Assembly: GCA_015099395.1 (NCBI GenBank)
Contig: AP024096.1
Coordinates: forward strand, 868,001 to 932,000
DNA from: Ktedonobacteria bacterium brp13
Lineage (GTDB): Bacteria; Chloroflexota; Ktedonobacteria; Ktedonobacterales; Ktedonobacteraceae
Length of the DNA: 64,000 bases
Reading direction: 5' to 3'
The position numbers and the translations under genes were made by a program. Shown in pieces: positions 27,806-41,919 of the stretch (the first letter of the stretch is position 1; every line of letters begins with the position of its first letter). A model generated the notes under the pieces. It did no database searches. It saw only the letters and a program-made list of their open reading frames with translations, and was not told where the DNA came from.

Positions 27806-27834
27806 TTGACAAACCCCAAGGGATGTGCGATACT
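27806..27834 (+). promoter_or_regulatory. rRNA promoter P2
   Basis: TTGACA (27806-27811), 17-base spacer, GATACT (27829-27834), 254 bases downstream of P1 and about 315 before the 16S gene. Confidence 0.75.
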
Positions 27835-27907
27835 ACAGCTACCGAAGCAAGCGAACGAAAAACACTGCTTGCCGGTTTTGAAGCAGACATGCTTCAGCAG
27901 AGCACTT

Positions 27908-27931
27908 TGACAACTGAAGAGTGGAAAGCAG
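27908..27931 (+). other. 5' arm of the 16S precursor processing stem
   Basis: The stretch beginning TGACAACTG and ending GGAAAGCAG is complementary, with two mismatches, to 29748-29771 after the 16S gene. Such flanking arms pair in the precursor and are cut by RNase III. Confidence 0.7.
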
Positions 27932-28149
27932 AAGAACACAGTAACTGGAATGTATCTCTTGTATAGGAGATACACAGCAAACACGTATATGTACAAGCTA
28001 CCAGTTCCTGTCAATTCGGACGGAGTCCTTCGGGACACTGTCCACAATCATAATCTGCGATTTATAGCCATGTTTTTATAACATGCGCCATGATTGCAAC
28101 TTACCATGCATTTTCGTACCACGGGTTCCGTGGTGTCGATATACAACAT

Positions 28150-32963
<4,814 letters not shown>

Positions 32964-33061
32964 TCACAGTGGTGATCCCACGGATGTGAACAGGACGATC
33001 GTCGAAGAGCATTGTGAGAAGACTGTTTCCTCTTGTGTGAGGAACGTCGCTCGCCGCAACG

Positions 33062-33102
33062 CGCTCGGCAAAATTGAGGATCTGTATCGTAAATTGGTCA
33101 AA
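33062..33102 (+). other. 3' arm of the 23S precursor processing stem
   Basis: This arm is complementary over ~40 bases, with about five mismatches or wobbles, to 29809-29849 in the spacer (core ATACAGATC/GATCTGTAT). Together they enclose the 23S gene. Confidence 0.75.
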
Positions 33103-33114
33103 AGGCAATAACAA

Positions 33115-33152
33115 GAGGCCTTGCTCGTTTTGCATGAGCAAGGCCTCTTTTT
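33115..33152. terminator. Terminator of the rRNA operon
   Basis: A perfect 12-base-pair stem (GAGGCCTTGCTC / GAGCAAGGCCTC) is followed by five T. It also lies downstream of ureG on the minus strand and may serve both. Confidence 0.85.
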
Positions 33153-33258
33153 GCGTGCTGAAGTGTGAAGTCAAGTTATGTAAGCATTGACAGAATAAAG
33201 GAAGACTTGCGCCTTCCCACTCCTGCATATAGCTTTGATGTAGGCTTTCCTGCATATA

Positions 33259-33978
33259 CTATAAATGAGCGTGAGCGTGTCCATGCTCGTGGTTGTGGCT
33301 ATGTGGCTGACCAACGTAGGGGGCGTGCGCGTCGATGATGTTACTACGGCGTTGTCCTGCTGGCGCGTTGATTAGTTGCTCTAGCCAATTGATGACGTAA
33401 TCCAGCCCTGTGTCATTCTTCAGATTTGTGAAAACAAAGGGTCGATCGCCGCGTTTAATGCGCGCGTCGTGTTCCATGACCTCTAGCGATGCTCCCACAT
33501 AAGGTGCAAGGTCTACTTTATTAATGACGAGTAGATCTGAGCGCATAATGCCAGGACCACCTTTGCGTGGAATCTTGTCGCCACCTGATACATCTATCAC
33601 ATAGATGGAAACATCAACCAGTTCTGGACTAAAGGCGGCTGCGAGATTATCACCACCGCTCTCTACAAAAAGCAACTCCAGGCCTGGTAGACTCTCTTCA
33701 AGATCAGCGATAGCTTCCAGATTCATGGAAGCATCTTCGCGAATTGCCGCATGTGGACAACCGCCTGTCTCCACACCGCGAACGCGCTCTAGTGGTAGCG
33801 TCCCCTGACGTAGCAGAAACTCCGCATCCTCACGTGTGTAGATATCGTTGGTTACTACTGCCAGATTATAGCGAGGATAGAGATGCTGACTCAAGCGATC
33901 GACCAGCGCTGTCTTGCCACTGCCTACAGGGCCAGCAATTCCCACTCGGAAAGCACGTACAAAGTTATTTGACATCAT
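33259..33978 (-). CDS. ureG: Urease accessory GTPase UreG with His-rich C-terminal tail
   Basis: 239 residues. It is a SIMIBI GTPase that drives nickel insertion into urease. The P-loop is GPVGSGKT (residues 16-23), the nickel-binding C-P-H motif is in [17 protein letters not shown], and base recognition is in [13 protein letters not shown]. Unusually, the last ~20 residues are His-rich ([13 protein letters not shown]), a metal-storing feature normally seen in UreE or at UreG N-termini. No ureE is present in the window, so the tail may supply nickel. It lies 39 bases after ureC, on the same strand. The start could be either of two adjacent ATG codons. Confidence 0.95.
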   Translation of the reverse strand: MMSNNFVRAFRVGIAGPVGSGKTALVDRLSQHLYPRYNLAVVTNDIYTREDAEFLLRQGTLPLERVRGVETGGCPHAAIREDASMNLEAIADLEESLPGLELLFVESGGDNLAAAFSPELVDVSIYVIDVSGGDKIPRKGGPGIMRSDLLVINKVDLAPYVGASLEVMEHDARIKRGDRPFVFTNLKNDTGLDYVINWLEQLINAPAGQRRSNIIDAHAPYVGQPHSHNHEHGHAHAHL

Positions 33979-34017
33979 TCTTTGGCTGTCTCTTTTCTTA
34001 TAGTTTGGAATGGATCA

Positions 34018-35742
34018 CTAAAATAGGAAGTAACGTTGTGCCAGAGGAAGTATCTGTGCTGGTTCGCAGGTGAGGAGTTCACCATCGGCACGTACTTCGT
34101 ATGTTTCAGGGTCAACTTCGATATTGGGTGTCGCCGCATTGTGAATCATATTGGCTTTCCCAATGTGACGGCAGTTCTCGACGGCAACTGCTTGTTTGTG
34201 TAGTCCAAGTTTTCTGGGTAGTTCTGCTTCAAGTGCGGCTTTGGAAATGAAGGTCAGACTGGTCGCCGCCGTTGCTCCTCCAAAGGAACCAAACATTGGA
34301 CGATAGAGCACTGGTTGTGGAGTCGGAATCGAGGCATTGGCATCGCCCATCGCGCTCCAGGAAATGAAGCCGCCTTTGACGATCATTTCTGGTTTGGCAC
34401 CAAAGCAGGCAGGACGCCATAGCACTAGATCCGCTAGTTTTCCAGGTTCGATTGAGCCAACGTGTTGAGCAATACCGTGAGTGATTGCAGGATTAATGGT
34501 GTATTTTGCAATATAGCGTTTTACTCGAAAATTATCGTTGCGCTCAGAGTCTCCATTAAGCGGACCACGCTGTACTTTCATTTTGTGCGCTGTCTGCCAG
34601 GTTCTAGTTACCACCTCGCCAACACGTCCCATCGCCTGAGAGTCACTGGAAAGCATGCTAAAGATACCCAGATCATGTAAAATGTCTTCTGCTGCAATAG
34701 TTTCAGGGCGAATACGACTTTCAGCAAATGCAACATCTTCAGGCACTTGCGGATTCAGATGATGACAAACCATTAGCATGTCCAAGTGTTCAGAAAGAGT
34801 ATTTAAAGTATAAGGCATGGTAGGGTTAGTGGAGGAGGGTAATACATTCTTGTTAGAGGCGATACGAATGATATCAGGCGCATGACCACCTCCAGCACCC
34901 TCTGTATGATAGGTATGAATAGTCCGGCCTGCAATGGCTGCAATAGTATCTTCGACAAAGCCAGCTTCATTGATTGTATCTGTATGTATTGCGACTTGGA
35001 CATCGTAAGCATCCGCCACCTTGAGACAAGTATCAATAGCAGCAGGTGTTGTTCCCCAGTCTTCATGTAATTTTAAGCCGCATGCCCCTGCTTGAATTTG
35101 TTCGATGAGAGGCGTTTCTGTTGATGTGTTTCCCTTGCCTAGAAAACCAATGTTTACAGGCCATTCCTCAGTGGCTTGTAGCATGCGTGCCAGATTCCAG
35201 GCTCCTGGCGTACATGTCGTTGCGTTCGTTCCGGTCGCAGGCCCTGTGCCACCGCCAATCATCGTGGTGATGCCATTGGACATTGCTTCGTAAATCTGTT
35301 GGGGAGAAATAAAGTGAATGTGAGAGTCGATGCCCCCTGCGGTGACAATCATGTTTTCGCCAGCTATTACCTCGGTACCAGAACCGACTATGAGGTCAGG
35401 ATCAACGCCATCCATCGTATCCGGATTGCCTGCTTTTCCGACTTTGGCAATCCTCCCATCTTTGATGCCAATGTCACCTTTGACGATTCCCCAGTGATCA
35501 ATAATTAATGCATTTGTGATGACCAGGTCGAGCGCGCCGTGAGGGCCTTCGCGGGTAGCACGGCTGCTTTGTCCCATACCATCGCGGATCACCTTTCCAC
35601 CCCCAAAGGTGATTTCATCGCCATAAACGGTATAATCACGTTCAACTTCAATGAGCAACTCCGTATCTCCTAGACGGACGCGATCACCTGTAGTGGGGCC
35701 GTAAAGATCAGCGTAGGTTCGGCGAGGAATATGTAAGCTCAT
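34018..35742 (-). CDS. ureC: Urease alpha subunit (catalytic)
   Basis: 574 residues, full length. It hydrolyses urea at a di-nickel centre. Nickel ligands are visible as H141 and H143 in SHIHFISP, the carbamylated lysine as K224 in GLKLHEDWG, further histidines in [10 protein letters not shown] and GGGHAPDI, and the mobile flap with C326-H327 in [13 protein letters not shown]. All catalytic residues are intact. The upstream ribosome site is weak (GAGATGG). It begins a separate ureC-ureG unit with its own likely promoter at 35813-35841, 7.3 kb away from ureA and ureB on the same strand. Confidence 0.97.
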   Translation of the reverse strand: MSLHIPRRTYADLYGPTTGDRVRLGDTELLIEVERDYTVYGDEITFGGGKVIRDGMGQSSRATREGPHGALDLVITNALIIDHWGIVKGDIGIKDGRIAKVGKAGNPDTMDGVDPDLIVGSGTEVIAGENMIVTAGGIDSHIHFISPQQIYEAMSNGITTMIGGGTGPATGTNATTCTPGAWNLARMLQATEEWPVNIGFLGKGNTSTETPLIEQIQAGACGLKLHEDWGTTPAAIDTCLKVADAYDVQVAIHTDTINEAGFVEDTIAAIAGRTIHTYHTEGAGGGHAPDIIRIASNKNVLPSSTNPTMPYTLNTLSEHLDMLMVCHHLNPQVPEDVAFAESRIRPETIAAEDILHDLGIFSMLSSDSQAMGRVGEVVTRTWQTAHKMKVQRGPLNGDSERNDNFRVKRYIAKYTINPAITHGIAQHVGSIEPGKLADLVLWRPACFGAKPEMIVKGGFISWSAMGDANASIPTPQPVLYRPMFGSFGGATAATSLTFISKAALEAELPRKLGLHKQAVAVENCRHIGKANMIHNAATPNIEVDPETYEVRADGELLTCEPAQILPLAQRYFLF

Positions 35743-35812
35743 ACCGTTACCATCTCAATTTCATACTATCAAAAATATTCAAAGAGCAGTGTTTTTCCTG
35801 CTCCTTTACTAC

Positions 35813-35841
35813 ATTATAACATCCTAACGTTTCCTTGTTTA
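35813..35841 (-). promoter_or_regulatory. Likely promoter of ureC-ureG
   Basis: On the minus strand a perfect -10 TATAAT (35813-35818) has a weak -35 TAAACA (35836-35841) 17 bases upstream. A short hairpin (GAGCAG/CTGCTC) lies between it and ureC. Confidence 0.5.
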
Positions 35842-35979
35842 GCTCCTTTCTTTATTTCTGTCCTTGTATCGATCTATCTTTCAGTGCTTCTCAAAAATCA
35901 TAGTCTTTCTTTGTACACACACTCAATGAGCCAGGAGGAGCCAAAACGCCGCAGAGATGTTCGATAAACAAATATCCTA

Positions 35980-36528
35980 TTATTTAAGGAGGGATATGGT
36001 TATTGTGCCATCTCCCTGGCAATTGAGAATTTGAAGTGCTGAGGTCAGCTTTTTTACTGATGCACAGGTGTATACCTGTGTCACACGGGGAGGATGAGGA
36101 ACAATACGCATCTGCACTTTGTCCAGAACCTGGCAGCCGCTGCCGGTTTTCTGGGTCTGGAAAGTTCGGGTGAGTACTGTGTCGATGCTACTGGTAACAA
36201 AGTTGAGCGAGGCTGCTGTACACTGTTGATAGGCATGCCAGAAACAGTCTCCTACCTGCTGGGGATCGCTGTTTCCGGTCACTGTCGATGGGCCCCGCCC
36301 TAATTGCGAGATGCTACCACATGATCTCTGTGCTACGACAGGTGAACTGGTTGATAATGCCTCTGCTGTAGTGAGAGGAGTGCCCCGGGTTGTCATTGGT
36401 GTTTTTTGGCCAGGATGTTGAGTATTGGCTTGATCAGTGCTACAGGCTACTGTTCCCAATACACACAGTAGCAGCATGCACACTGTGATGAGCATATATG
36501 TAGAAGCTCTCAATCCCTTTCTTTTCAT
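35980..36528 (-). CDS. Putative secreted lipoprotein
   Basis: 182 residues. The N-terminus has a basic start, a hydrophobic stretch and a lipobox (LGTVAC, Cys at ~29), so it should be lipid-anchored outside the membrane. The mature part has a Thr/Ser/Pro-rich linker and then a cysteine-containing domain (several Cys, possibly disulphides) of unknown fold with GDCFWHAYQQC. No family is recognised. The ATG at 36528 has AAAGGA seven bases upstream. It is a single gene lying between the two urease blocks and unrelated to them as far as can be seen. Confidence 0.75.
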   Translation of the reverse strand: MKRKGLRASTYMLITVCMLLLCVLGTVACSTDQANTQHPGQKTPMTTRGTPLTTAEALSTSSPVVAQRSCGSISQLGRGPSTVTGNSDPQQVGDCFWHAYQQCTAASLNFVTSSIDTVLTRTFQTQKTGSGCQVLDKVQMRIVPHPPRVTQVYTCASVKKLTSALQILNCQGDGTITISLLK

Positions 36529-36695
36529 CTCTAATTCCTTTCTTCTTGCGTTATGGGTGTGAAAAACAGTTTTATATCTTCATGATAGTGTCTCTACATA
36601 ATTGACGTACTGAAGGAAAAGAAAGTTCCCCACAATAAATTGTCGACATCTTGTACCACGTCTTGTACCACGTGTCGTGTGATTGGCTAAATGAA

Positions 36696-36723
36696 AAGGG
36701 ATGGCCTCCTCGGGCCATCCCTT
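36696..36723 (-). terminator. Terminator of the GC-rich secreted protein gene
   Basis: A perfect 11-base-pair stem (AAGGGATGGCC / GGCCATCCCTT) is followed in the minus direction by TTTT, 23 bases past the stop. Confidence 0.85.
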
Positions 36724-36745
36724 CTATGCGCGCAAGAGGATCTCG

Positions 36746-38653
36746 CTAGCTTACGCTTACATCATCAAAGACCGTGTAGGTCGGGTCACCAGGATAGTTG
36801 TCATCATGGCTGATCAAAGCCAGGGAGTAAGTATGACCTGCCGTCACGCTGGCCGTCACCTTGACCCACGTAGCGTTGTTGGTGCAGGTTTTGGCCAGAA
36901 TGGTGGTAGTTGTGGTGCTCGCGTTATCCTTGAGCGTCGCCGTGGCCCAGTCATAGGTCAAGGTATCCGGACAAGTCATCCGGTACCAGAAACTCAGCGT
37001 ACTTGTCCCGCTGGGTGCTGTGAACGTCTGTTTGATGGTACTGTCACCATTGGTGGGAGAGGTGGAACCAGCCTGTCCGGAGTGGCTGCCTGAATGAGCA
37101 GTACTACTGATTGAGGTGGTACCGGATGTAGTCCAACCGGAGAAGTTGCCAGTCTCAAAGCCACCGTTGGTAATGCCGCCACCAGTCGATGACGTCACGG
37201 TTACCGTCACGGATGTACTATGAATGGCACTGCCCTCGGTACCTGTCACTGTAACTGTATATGTGCCTGTCGCAACTGATGATCCAACATTGACAGTCAG
37301 CGTCGAGGAGCTGCCGGCCGTCACTGAAGTCGGACTTAACGAGGCAGTCGGACCGGAAGGTGAGACGCTCGCGGTGAGACTGACAGTGCCCGCTGAGCCA
37401 CTGGCTACCGCAGTGCTAAGCGTGGCGGTTTTGCTGCTACCCGGTGCGATTGATAGGCTGGTAGGACTAGCGCTGATCGAGAAATCATTCGTCGTTGTTC
37501 CTCCGACAATCGCGTGCGTTAGATTACAGGCGTTGGTGTCGTTTGACCAGCTTCCTTGCATGGCATAGGAACCATTGCCTGTGGTGATATTGCCAGCTCC
37601 GCCCGCCGTGCCAGGACTGATCCAGGCACACTCGTCGGCGTTCTCATAACCAGTGGTACTTGTCCACCCCCCGGCGGGATTCTGGTCGGTGATGGTCTCG
37701 GAGTACTCGTGGCCCTCGACCATCGTGTAGCCATCGAGCGTGCCAGCCGAGCCGGAGTTGACGAAGTTCTGGCCGCAACTGGTGCCCTGGTCCAGTGTGT
37801 ACGGCATGTTGGTGAACGCGATATCACCGTAGGGTGAGGAAGCCGCACCGCCGCTCAGCGTGGTGTCGCCGTTGTAGTCGTGCCACGCACAGAAGCCACC
37901 GGTCTGGTAGTTGTCCGGATTGGTCCCTGTGGCTGAAAGGATTACGTACTGCGCGTAGCGGTTGCTCGCAGCTGTGGTGTTGCCGAAGTGACCGGCAGCA
38001 CTGATCGCCTCGTTGGCCAGTTGGTTACCGCTGGCCGCGCTTGGCTCCGCGCTGGAGTTATCGTACCAGACGCCGGACAACGCGCCACCGGTCGGATAGC
38101 TAACGTGCGCAGTACTCGACGCGCAGGTGGAAGCCCCCGACAACACGCCGGAACCGTCGCAGTACTGGGTCATAGTACCTGACCACAGCTCGTTGCCCGT
38201 GCCCAATCCTTTGAACATGTTCTGCAACTTCGGCGCTCCGCCGGCGGAATCGCTGGAGAAGGTCAGGTTGCCGTTGCTGTCGGTACTCTGCGTGCCCCAC
38301 TGGGTTCCCCAGAACACCAAATATACCTTCTCGTGGCCGCTGGTCACACCGATGCCGTCGATACCCCCACCGTAGTATAGGGTGTTGGACGATGTCGCCG
38401 CCGGGTGCGCCTGCTGGTAAGATGTGATCTTGCCAAGCTGGGTAATCGTGGGCATTGCGCCATGCCGGTAGTTGTGCTGGTATGCAGGGGAGTAGGGATT
38501 AGTGACGACGCTGGTGGATCCAGCGGAGGTTGCAGCATTGTTCGTGGTCGAGACTCTAGCAGCAGAAGCACTTAAGGGCGTTATTGCTGTTATTGCTGTT
38601 AGCATCAAGAGAAATACTGCCATGGTAAATACTTGGATGACTCGTTTCTGCAC
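36746..38653 (-). CDS. Secreted protein with HE-x-x-E-like domain, Ig-like domain and C-terminal carbohydrate-binding-like domain
   Basis: 635 residues. A Sec signal peptide (to ~32, ending SASAARV) is followed by a domain of ~370 residues with KVYLVFWGTQWG and VEGHEYSETITDQNPAGGW, similar in layout to the EXORDIUM/phosphate-induced-1 group and to HE-containing metallopeptidase-like proteins. An Ig-like/NPCBM-type Ser/Thr-rich domain (DFSISASPTSLSIAPGSSK) and a jelly-roll-like C-terminal domain (GGFETGNFSGWTTSG) follow. The likely site is the cell surface or medium. The start is GTG at 38653 with AAAGGAG eight bases upstream. The gene is clearly richer in G+C than its flanks, which are very AT-rich. 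Proteolytic activity is not established. Confidence 0.75.
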   Translation of the reverse strand: MQKRVIQVFTMAVFLLMLTAITAITPLSASAARVSTTNNAATSAGSTSVVTNPYSPAYQHNYRHGAMPTITQLGKITSYQQAHPAATSSNTLYYGGGIDGIGVTSGHEKVYLVFWGTQWGTQSTDSNGNLTFSSDSAGGAPKLQNMFKGLGTGNELWSGTMTQYCDGSGVLSGASTCASSTAHVSYPTGGALSGVWYDNSSAEPSAASGNQLANEAISAAGHFGNTTAASNRYAQYVILSATGTNPDNYQTGGFCAWHDYNGDTTLSGGAASSPYGDIAFTNMPYTLDQGTSCGQNFVNSGSAGTLDGYTMVEGHEYSETITDQNPAGGWTSTTGYENADECAWISPGTAGGAGNITTGNGSYAMQGSWSNDTNACNLTHAIVGGTTTNDFSISASPTSLSIAPGSSKTATLSTAVASGSAGTVSLTASVSPSGPTASLSPTSVTAGSSSTLTVNVGSSVATGTYTVTVTGTEGSAIHSTSVTVTVTSSTGGGITNGGFETGNFSGWTTSGTTSISSTAHSGSHSGQAGSTSPTNGDSTIKQTFTAPSGTSTLSFWYRMTCPDTLTYDWATATLKDNASTTTTTILAKTCTNNATWVKVTASVTAGHTYSLALISHDDNYPGDPTYTVFDDVSVS

Positions 38654-39178
38654 GCGTAAACTCCTTTTTATGGTGAAAAGAAACGGTTATCTAGCTAATA
38701 GTGGAAACGGGGCTTCTCAGTAGAAAATTGCTGTCCTCATTTTCCATTAGCATTAAGAATAAGTATAGTACAATCGGCTTAGCAGCCACTTCATAAAAAA
38801 TTTACAAAATATTCTTAGTTTTTTTACAAAATGCGCTTGAATTTTAATATATACACTTAATATCTTACCCCTATTGTACTTAAAAATTACATAAGACAAG
38901 GAAATTAAAGATATTAGTAAAATGTGGCTTGTGATACTATCGCATAGAAAATATGTATCATATTAAGATATTAAAGGTCTAACTTCAAAAAATCGTCTAT
39001 TGTATAATAAGATGTGATACATGCGATGGTGCCAGTTATTGCGATGATCCTTCCGCTCCTGCTAGAAATGAGGGTGCTCAACCAGGTAGATGCGTACCAG
39101 GGACTGATTGCATCAGGGCTGGTCATCAGTAATTAATGTTGGGACGTAGACGTCACGTGCGAATAAAGGAGAAAAGCT
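38654..39178. other. AT-rich intergenic region
   Basis: Very AT-rich around 38770-39000 and holding the divergent promoters of the secreted protein and the dehydrogenase. A 35-codon frame (39029-39136) has no ribosome site. No other structure was recognised. Confidence 0.5.
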
Positions 39179-39943
39179 ATGCGATTAGCGAACAAGGTTG
39201 CGATTATTACGGGCTCTGCGAGTGGCATGGGACAAGCTGCCGCTATATTGTTTGCGAGCGAGGGGGCTAGTGTTGTCGTAACAGATATCAACGAAAGTGC
39301 TGGTGCGGAGACTGTGCAGACGATTCGCGATGCCGGTGGGACGGCAATTTTTGTGAAAACAGATGTCACTAGCGAGAATGATGTCAAAGCGCTCGTGGCA
39401 ACAGCCGTAGAGACCTTTGGGCATATTGATGTGCTTTATAATAATGCTGGCGTGATGTTACCAGATGATCAGGGGGTGGTGGAGAATACTGAGATGATCT
39501 GGGATAAAGTGTTGGATATCAATCTCAAAAGCGTTTTTCTGTGCTCAAAATACACAATCCCGCATATGGTCAAACAAGGACAGGGATCTATCATCAACAT
39601 TGCCTCGTTTGTTGCTTTGATGGGCTGTACGGTGCCACAGGATGCTTATACGGCTTCTAAAGGCGGGATGCTCTCGTTGACGAAATCGCTAGCGGTACAA
39701 TATGGTCATGATGGTATCCGTTGCAACGCAATCTGTCCAGGCCCGATTGAAACGCCTCTGTTAAAGTATCTCTGGACCAGCGAAGAGGCTCGGAATACGC
39801 GCTTGAACCGCATTCCGCTCGGCAGATTTGGCGAGGCCAGGGATATTGTCTATATGGCGCTGTATTTGGCTTCCGATGAATCTGCCTGGACAACTGGCTC
39901 CTGGCTCGTCGTAGATGGAGGAATATCCTCGAATTATTTTTAG
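39179..39943 (+). CDS. Short-chain dehydrogenase/reductase (SDR)
   Basis: 254 residues, classical SDR. The cofactor motif is TGSASGMGQAAAILF (TG-x3-G-x-G), the structural motif NNAGVML, and the catalytic Ser-Tyr-Lys is read as S in INIASFVALMG and YTASKGG. An Asp in VVTDINES suggests NAD(H) preference. C-terminal SDESAWTTGSWLVVDGGIS is typical of the 3-oxoacyl-reductase-like and sugar/steroid dehydrogenase group. AAAGGAG is 8 bases before the ATG. It is a single gene; the substrate is unknown. Confidence 0.92.
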   Translation: MRLANKVAIITGSASGMGQAAAILFASEGASVVVTDINESAGAETVQTIRDAGGTAIFVKTDVTSENDVKALVATAVETFGHIDVLYNNAGVMLPDDQGVVENTEMIWDKVLDINLKSVFLCSKYTIPHMVKQGQGSIINIASFVALMGCTVPQDAYTASKGGMLSLTKSLAVQYGHDGIRCNAICPGPIETPLLKYLWTSEEARNTRLNRIPLGRFGEARDIVYMALYLASDESAWTTGSWLVVDGGISSNYF

Positions 39944-40319
39944 CTTGTTCATGTGTTGCTCGACGAGAAAGGATGGGCCGGAGTTTATGGTGCTCTATGC
40001 TCCTGTGATCAATTCTTATAAGCGCTATATAGAGGGTACATGGGCACCACTCAATACGACGTGGGGGATGGATAATCGTACGTGCGCGGTGCGGATCATC
40101 TTTCCCACCTCAAAAATTTTTGCAACACAACCGTAAAAACTGCCTCGATAGCTTTACAGATGAGCGGAGATATGCTTCTATATGAGCATGATGATGACCC
40201 TGGACCGAGTACTCGGGTATTTTATACCCCGGTCCGCTAAAGAAACATGGCGATATGTTGCTTGTTCTGAATACATAAGAGATTTTTTACTAGGGAAGTA
40301 GGTAGAGAGGAATAGGATC
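39944..40319. other. Intergenic region with a two-part hairpin
   Basis: A hairpin at 40202-40235 has an inner stem GGGTAT/ATACCC and an outer stem GGACCG/CGGTCC separated on one side by seven bases. There is no T run. It could be a leader structure of the downstream hemD-like gene. Nothing else was recognised. Confidence 0.4.
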
Positions 40320-41129
40320 ATGAATTTCCAAGATGCTCGTATTGCCGTATTAGAAGCACGTATGAGTGGAGAGATGGCGGACCTGGTTCGTCGCAATGGT
40401 GGTAGCGTCTGGAGTGTTCCCGCTGTGCGGGAGGCTTTGTTGGATGCAACGATCCCTGTGTCTGCTTTTATAGATCAACTGGTCGCCGGTTCTATACAGA
40501 TGGTCGTGTTTTTTACTGGCGTTGGCGTGAAGGCGCTCTTGCAGGAGGCCGAAAAATTGGGACGTCGCTCTGAGCTTGTCGCCGCTCTCAACCAGACGAC
40601 GGTGGCCTGCCGTGGGCCTAAGCCTGGAGCAGTTCTGCGTAAAGAACGTATCACTATTGCGGCCAGTGCATCTGAGCCATATACGACTGCCGAACTCATT
40701 GAAGCGCTTGCCCCCTTTGATCTCTCTGGTCAGACCGTGGGCATTGTCCACTACGGTGAGCGCAATGATCAGTTGTCGCAAGTATTGGCGACACGCGGAG
40801 CGAAGAGCAAAGAGCTCTGCCTGTATGAATGGCTCTTGCCTGAAGATACGACGACCCTTAAAACACTTGTGACCGAACTGTTGGCAGGATGTGTTGATGC
40901 CATTGTCTTTACCAGTCAGATACAGGTTCGACATCTTTTTGCTATGGCAGCCGAGCTGGATCAAGTCCAGCAACTTGCGCTTGCCTTGAATACAAAGACC
41001 ATCGTTGCATCGATTGGCCCTACCTGCACCGCTGTGTTAGAGGACTATGGGGTAACACCGCATGTGATCCCAGAACATCCGAAGATGGGATATTTAATCA
41101 AGGCGCTGGCTGCATATATGGGTCAATAG
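40320..41129 (+). CDS. hemD: Uroporphyrinogen-III synthase (HEM4 domain)
   Basis: 269 residues. It has the two-lobed HEM4 pattern: an N-terminal lobe with MVVFFTGVGVKALLQEAE, a linker, and a second lobe with VDAIVFTSQIQVRHLF and ending VVASIGPTCTAVLEDYGVTPHV-like (here TIVASIGPTCTAVLEDYGV). The enzyme closes and inverts ring D of hydroxymethylbilane to give uroporphyrinogen III, the common precursor of heme and cobalamin. No other tetrapyrrole genes are nearby, and such orphan HEM4 proteins can also be fused to or act as regulators, so the exact role carries some doubt. GAGGA lies ~10 bases before the ATG. Confidence 0.85.
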   Translation: MNFQDARIAVLEARMSGEMADLVRRNGGSVWSVPAVREALLDATIPVSAFIDQLVAGSIQMVVFFTGVGVKALLQEAEKLGRRSELVAALNQTTVACRGPKPGAVLRKERITIAASASEPYTTAELIEALAPFDLSGQTVGIVHYGERNDQLSQVLATRGAKSKELCLYEWLLPEDTTTLKTLVTELLAGCVDAIVFTSQIQVRHLFAMAAELDQVQQLALALNTKTIVASIGPTCTAVLEDYGVTPHVIPEHPKMGYLIKALAAYMGQ

Positions 41130-41339
41130 GAGTCGCCAGTAAAACTTGATCGAGTTATAGCCATCTGCAATGTGATCAGTACTGTGATGGTGCCGACCGT
41201 ATTCCAACAACCGGTGCTGGGGAAGTGTAGCGCGACCAGCACTACTTGTCTGGAAACTATTGAAGAGCAACGATACCCTATATGGGTCACTTTCTCTTTG
41301 CCAGAACATTTTGAAATGACTGATTTTTCTATACAATAA

Positions 41340-41384
41340 CTCTCCCACGATTTTTCCCAACCGTGGGAGAGAAAGCTTTCTCTC
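41340..41384. terminator. Overlapping hairpins downstream of hemD
   Basis: CTCTCCCACG (41340-41349) pairs with CGTGGGAGAG (41362-41371), and an overlapping 18-base palindrome GAGAGAAAGCTTTCTCTC lies at 41367-41384. The two cannot form fully together. They sit between convergent hemD and the cupin gene. Confidence 0.5.
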
Positions 41385-41428
41385 AGTAGAGTATACGTAC
41401 TCTATTAACTGTAAGTTTACGATCGTCA

Positions 41429-41797
41429 TTAGTCAGGGAGTTGGATCGCCATCGCTTGTAGTTCGGTATGCTCTGAAATACAGGTTGTATGTCCCTTGCC
41501 CCACGTATCTTCTACCAACAGGACAGTACCCGCGGTGAAGTTGCGCATATCACCATCGCTGGTTGTTACTACGGCATCACCACTCATTCCAATGAGGAAC
41601 TGAGGTTTTGGTGTAGGATGTGGCTTGCCATACCATCCAGCAGGAAAGTGGAGGAAGCCGACAACTGTACTGGGCCAAAAGTGTGACAGGTTGATTGGTG
41701 GAGCTGGCGGAGCAAAATCGGCCAGTGTCATCTCGACGTCTACATCTTGGAAATGGGACTCGCCAGATTGATCGGCATAGATGCGTATGTAGCTCAT
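41429..41797 (-). CDS. Cupin-domain protein
   Basis: 122 residues. A small beta-barrel with a cupin-like layout: PAGWYGKPHPTPKPQFLIGMSGD (motif 1 region, shortened) and GTVLLVEDTWGKGHTT (motif 2, with the late His). A metal site of the two His type is possible, but the ligands are not the textbook set. The ATG at 41797 has AGAGGTGA directly upstream, so the longer frame to 41842 is rejected. Function is unknown; it follows the dipeptide epimerase on the same strand 120 bases later. Confidence 0.7.
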   Translation of the reverse strand: MSYIRIYADQSGESHFQDVDVEMTLADFAPPAPPINLSHFWPSTVVGFLHFPAGWYGKPHPTPKPQFLIGMSGDAVVTTSDGDMRNFTAGTVLLVEDTWGKGHTTCISEHTELQAMAIQLPD

Positions 41798-41919
41798 TTT
41801 CACCTCTTTCAGGTTACTACTGATCTGAACATCCGAGTGCATATGAAATGCTATTATAGCATACCAGATAACATCTACCCTTTGCCTCTCGTTCTCTCTC
41901 TGCCTTTCTGCCTCTCTGC

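Noticed and set aside
39029..39136. 35-codon GTG-initiated frame before the SDR gene
   Set aside because: No ribosome site and no recognisable domain; more likely chance.
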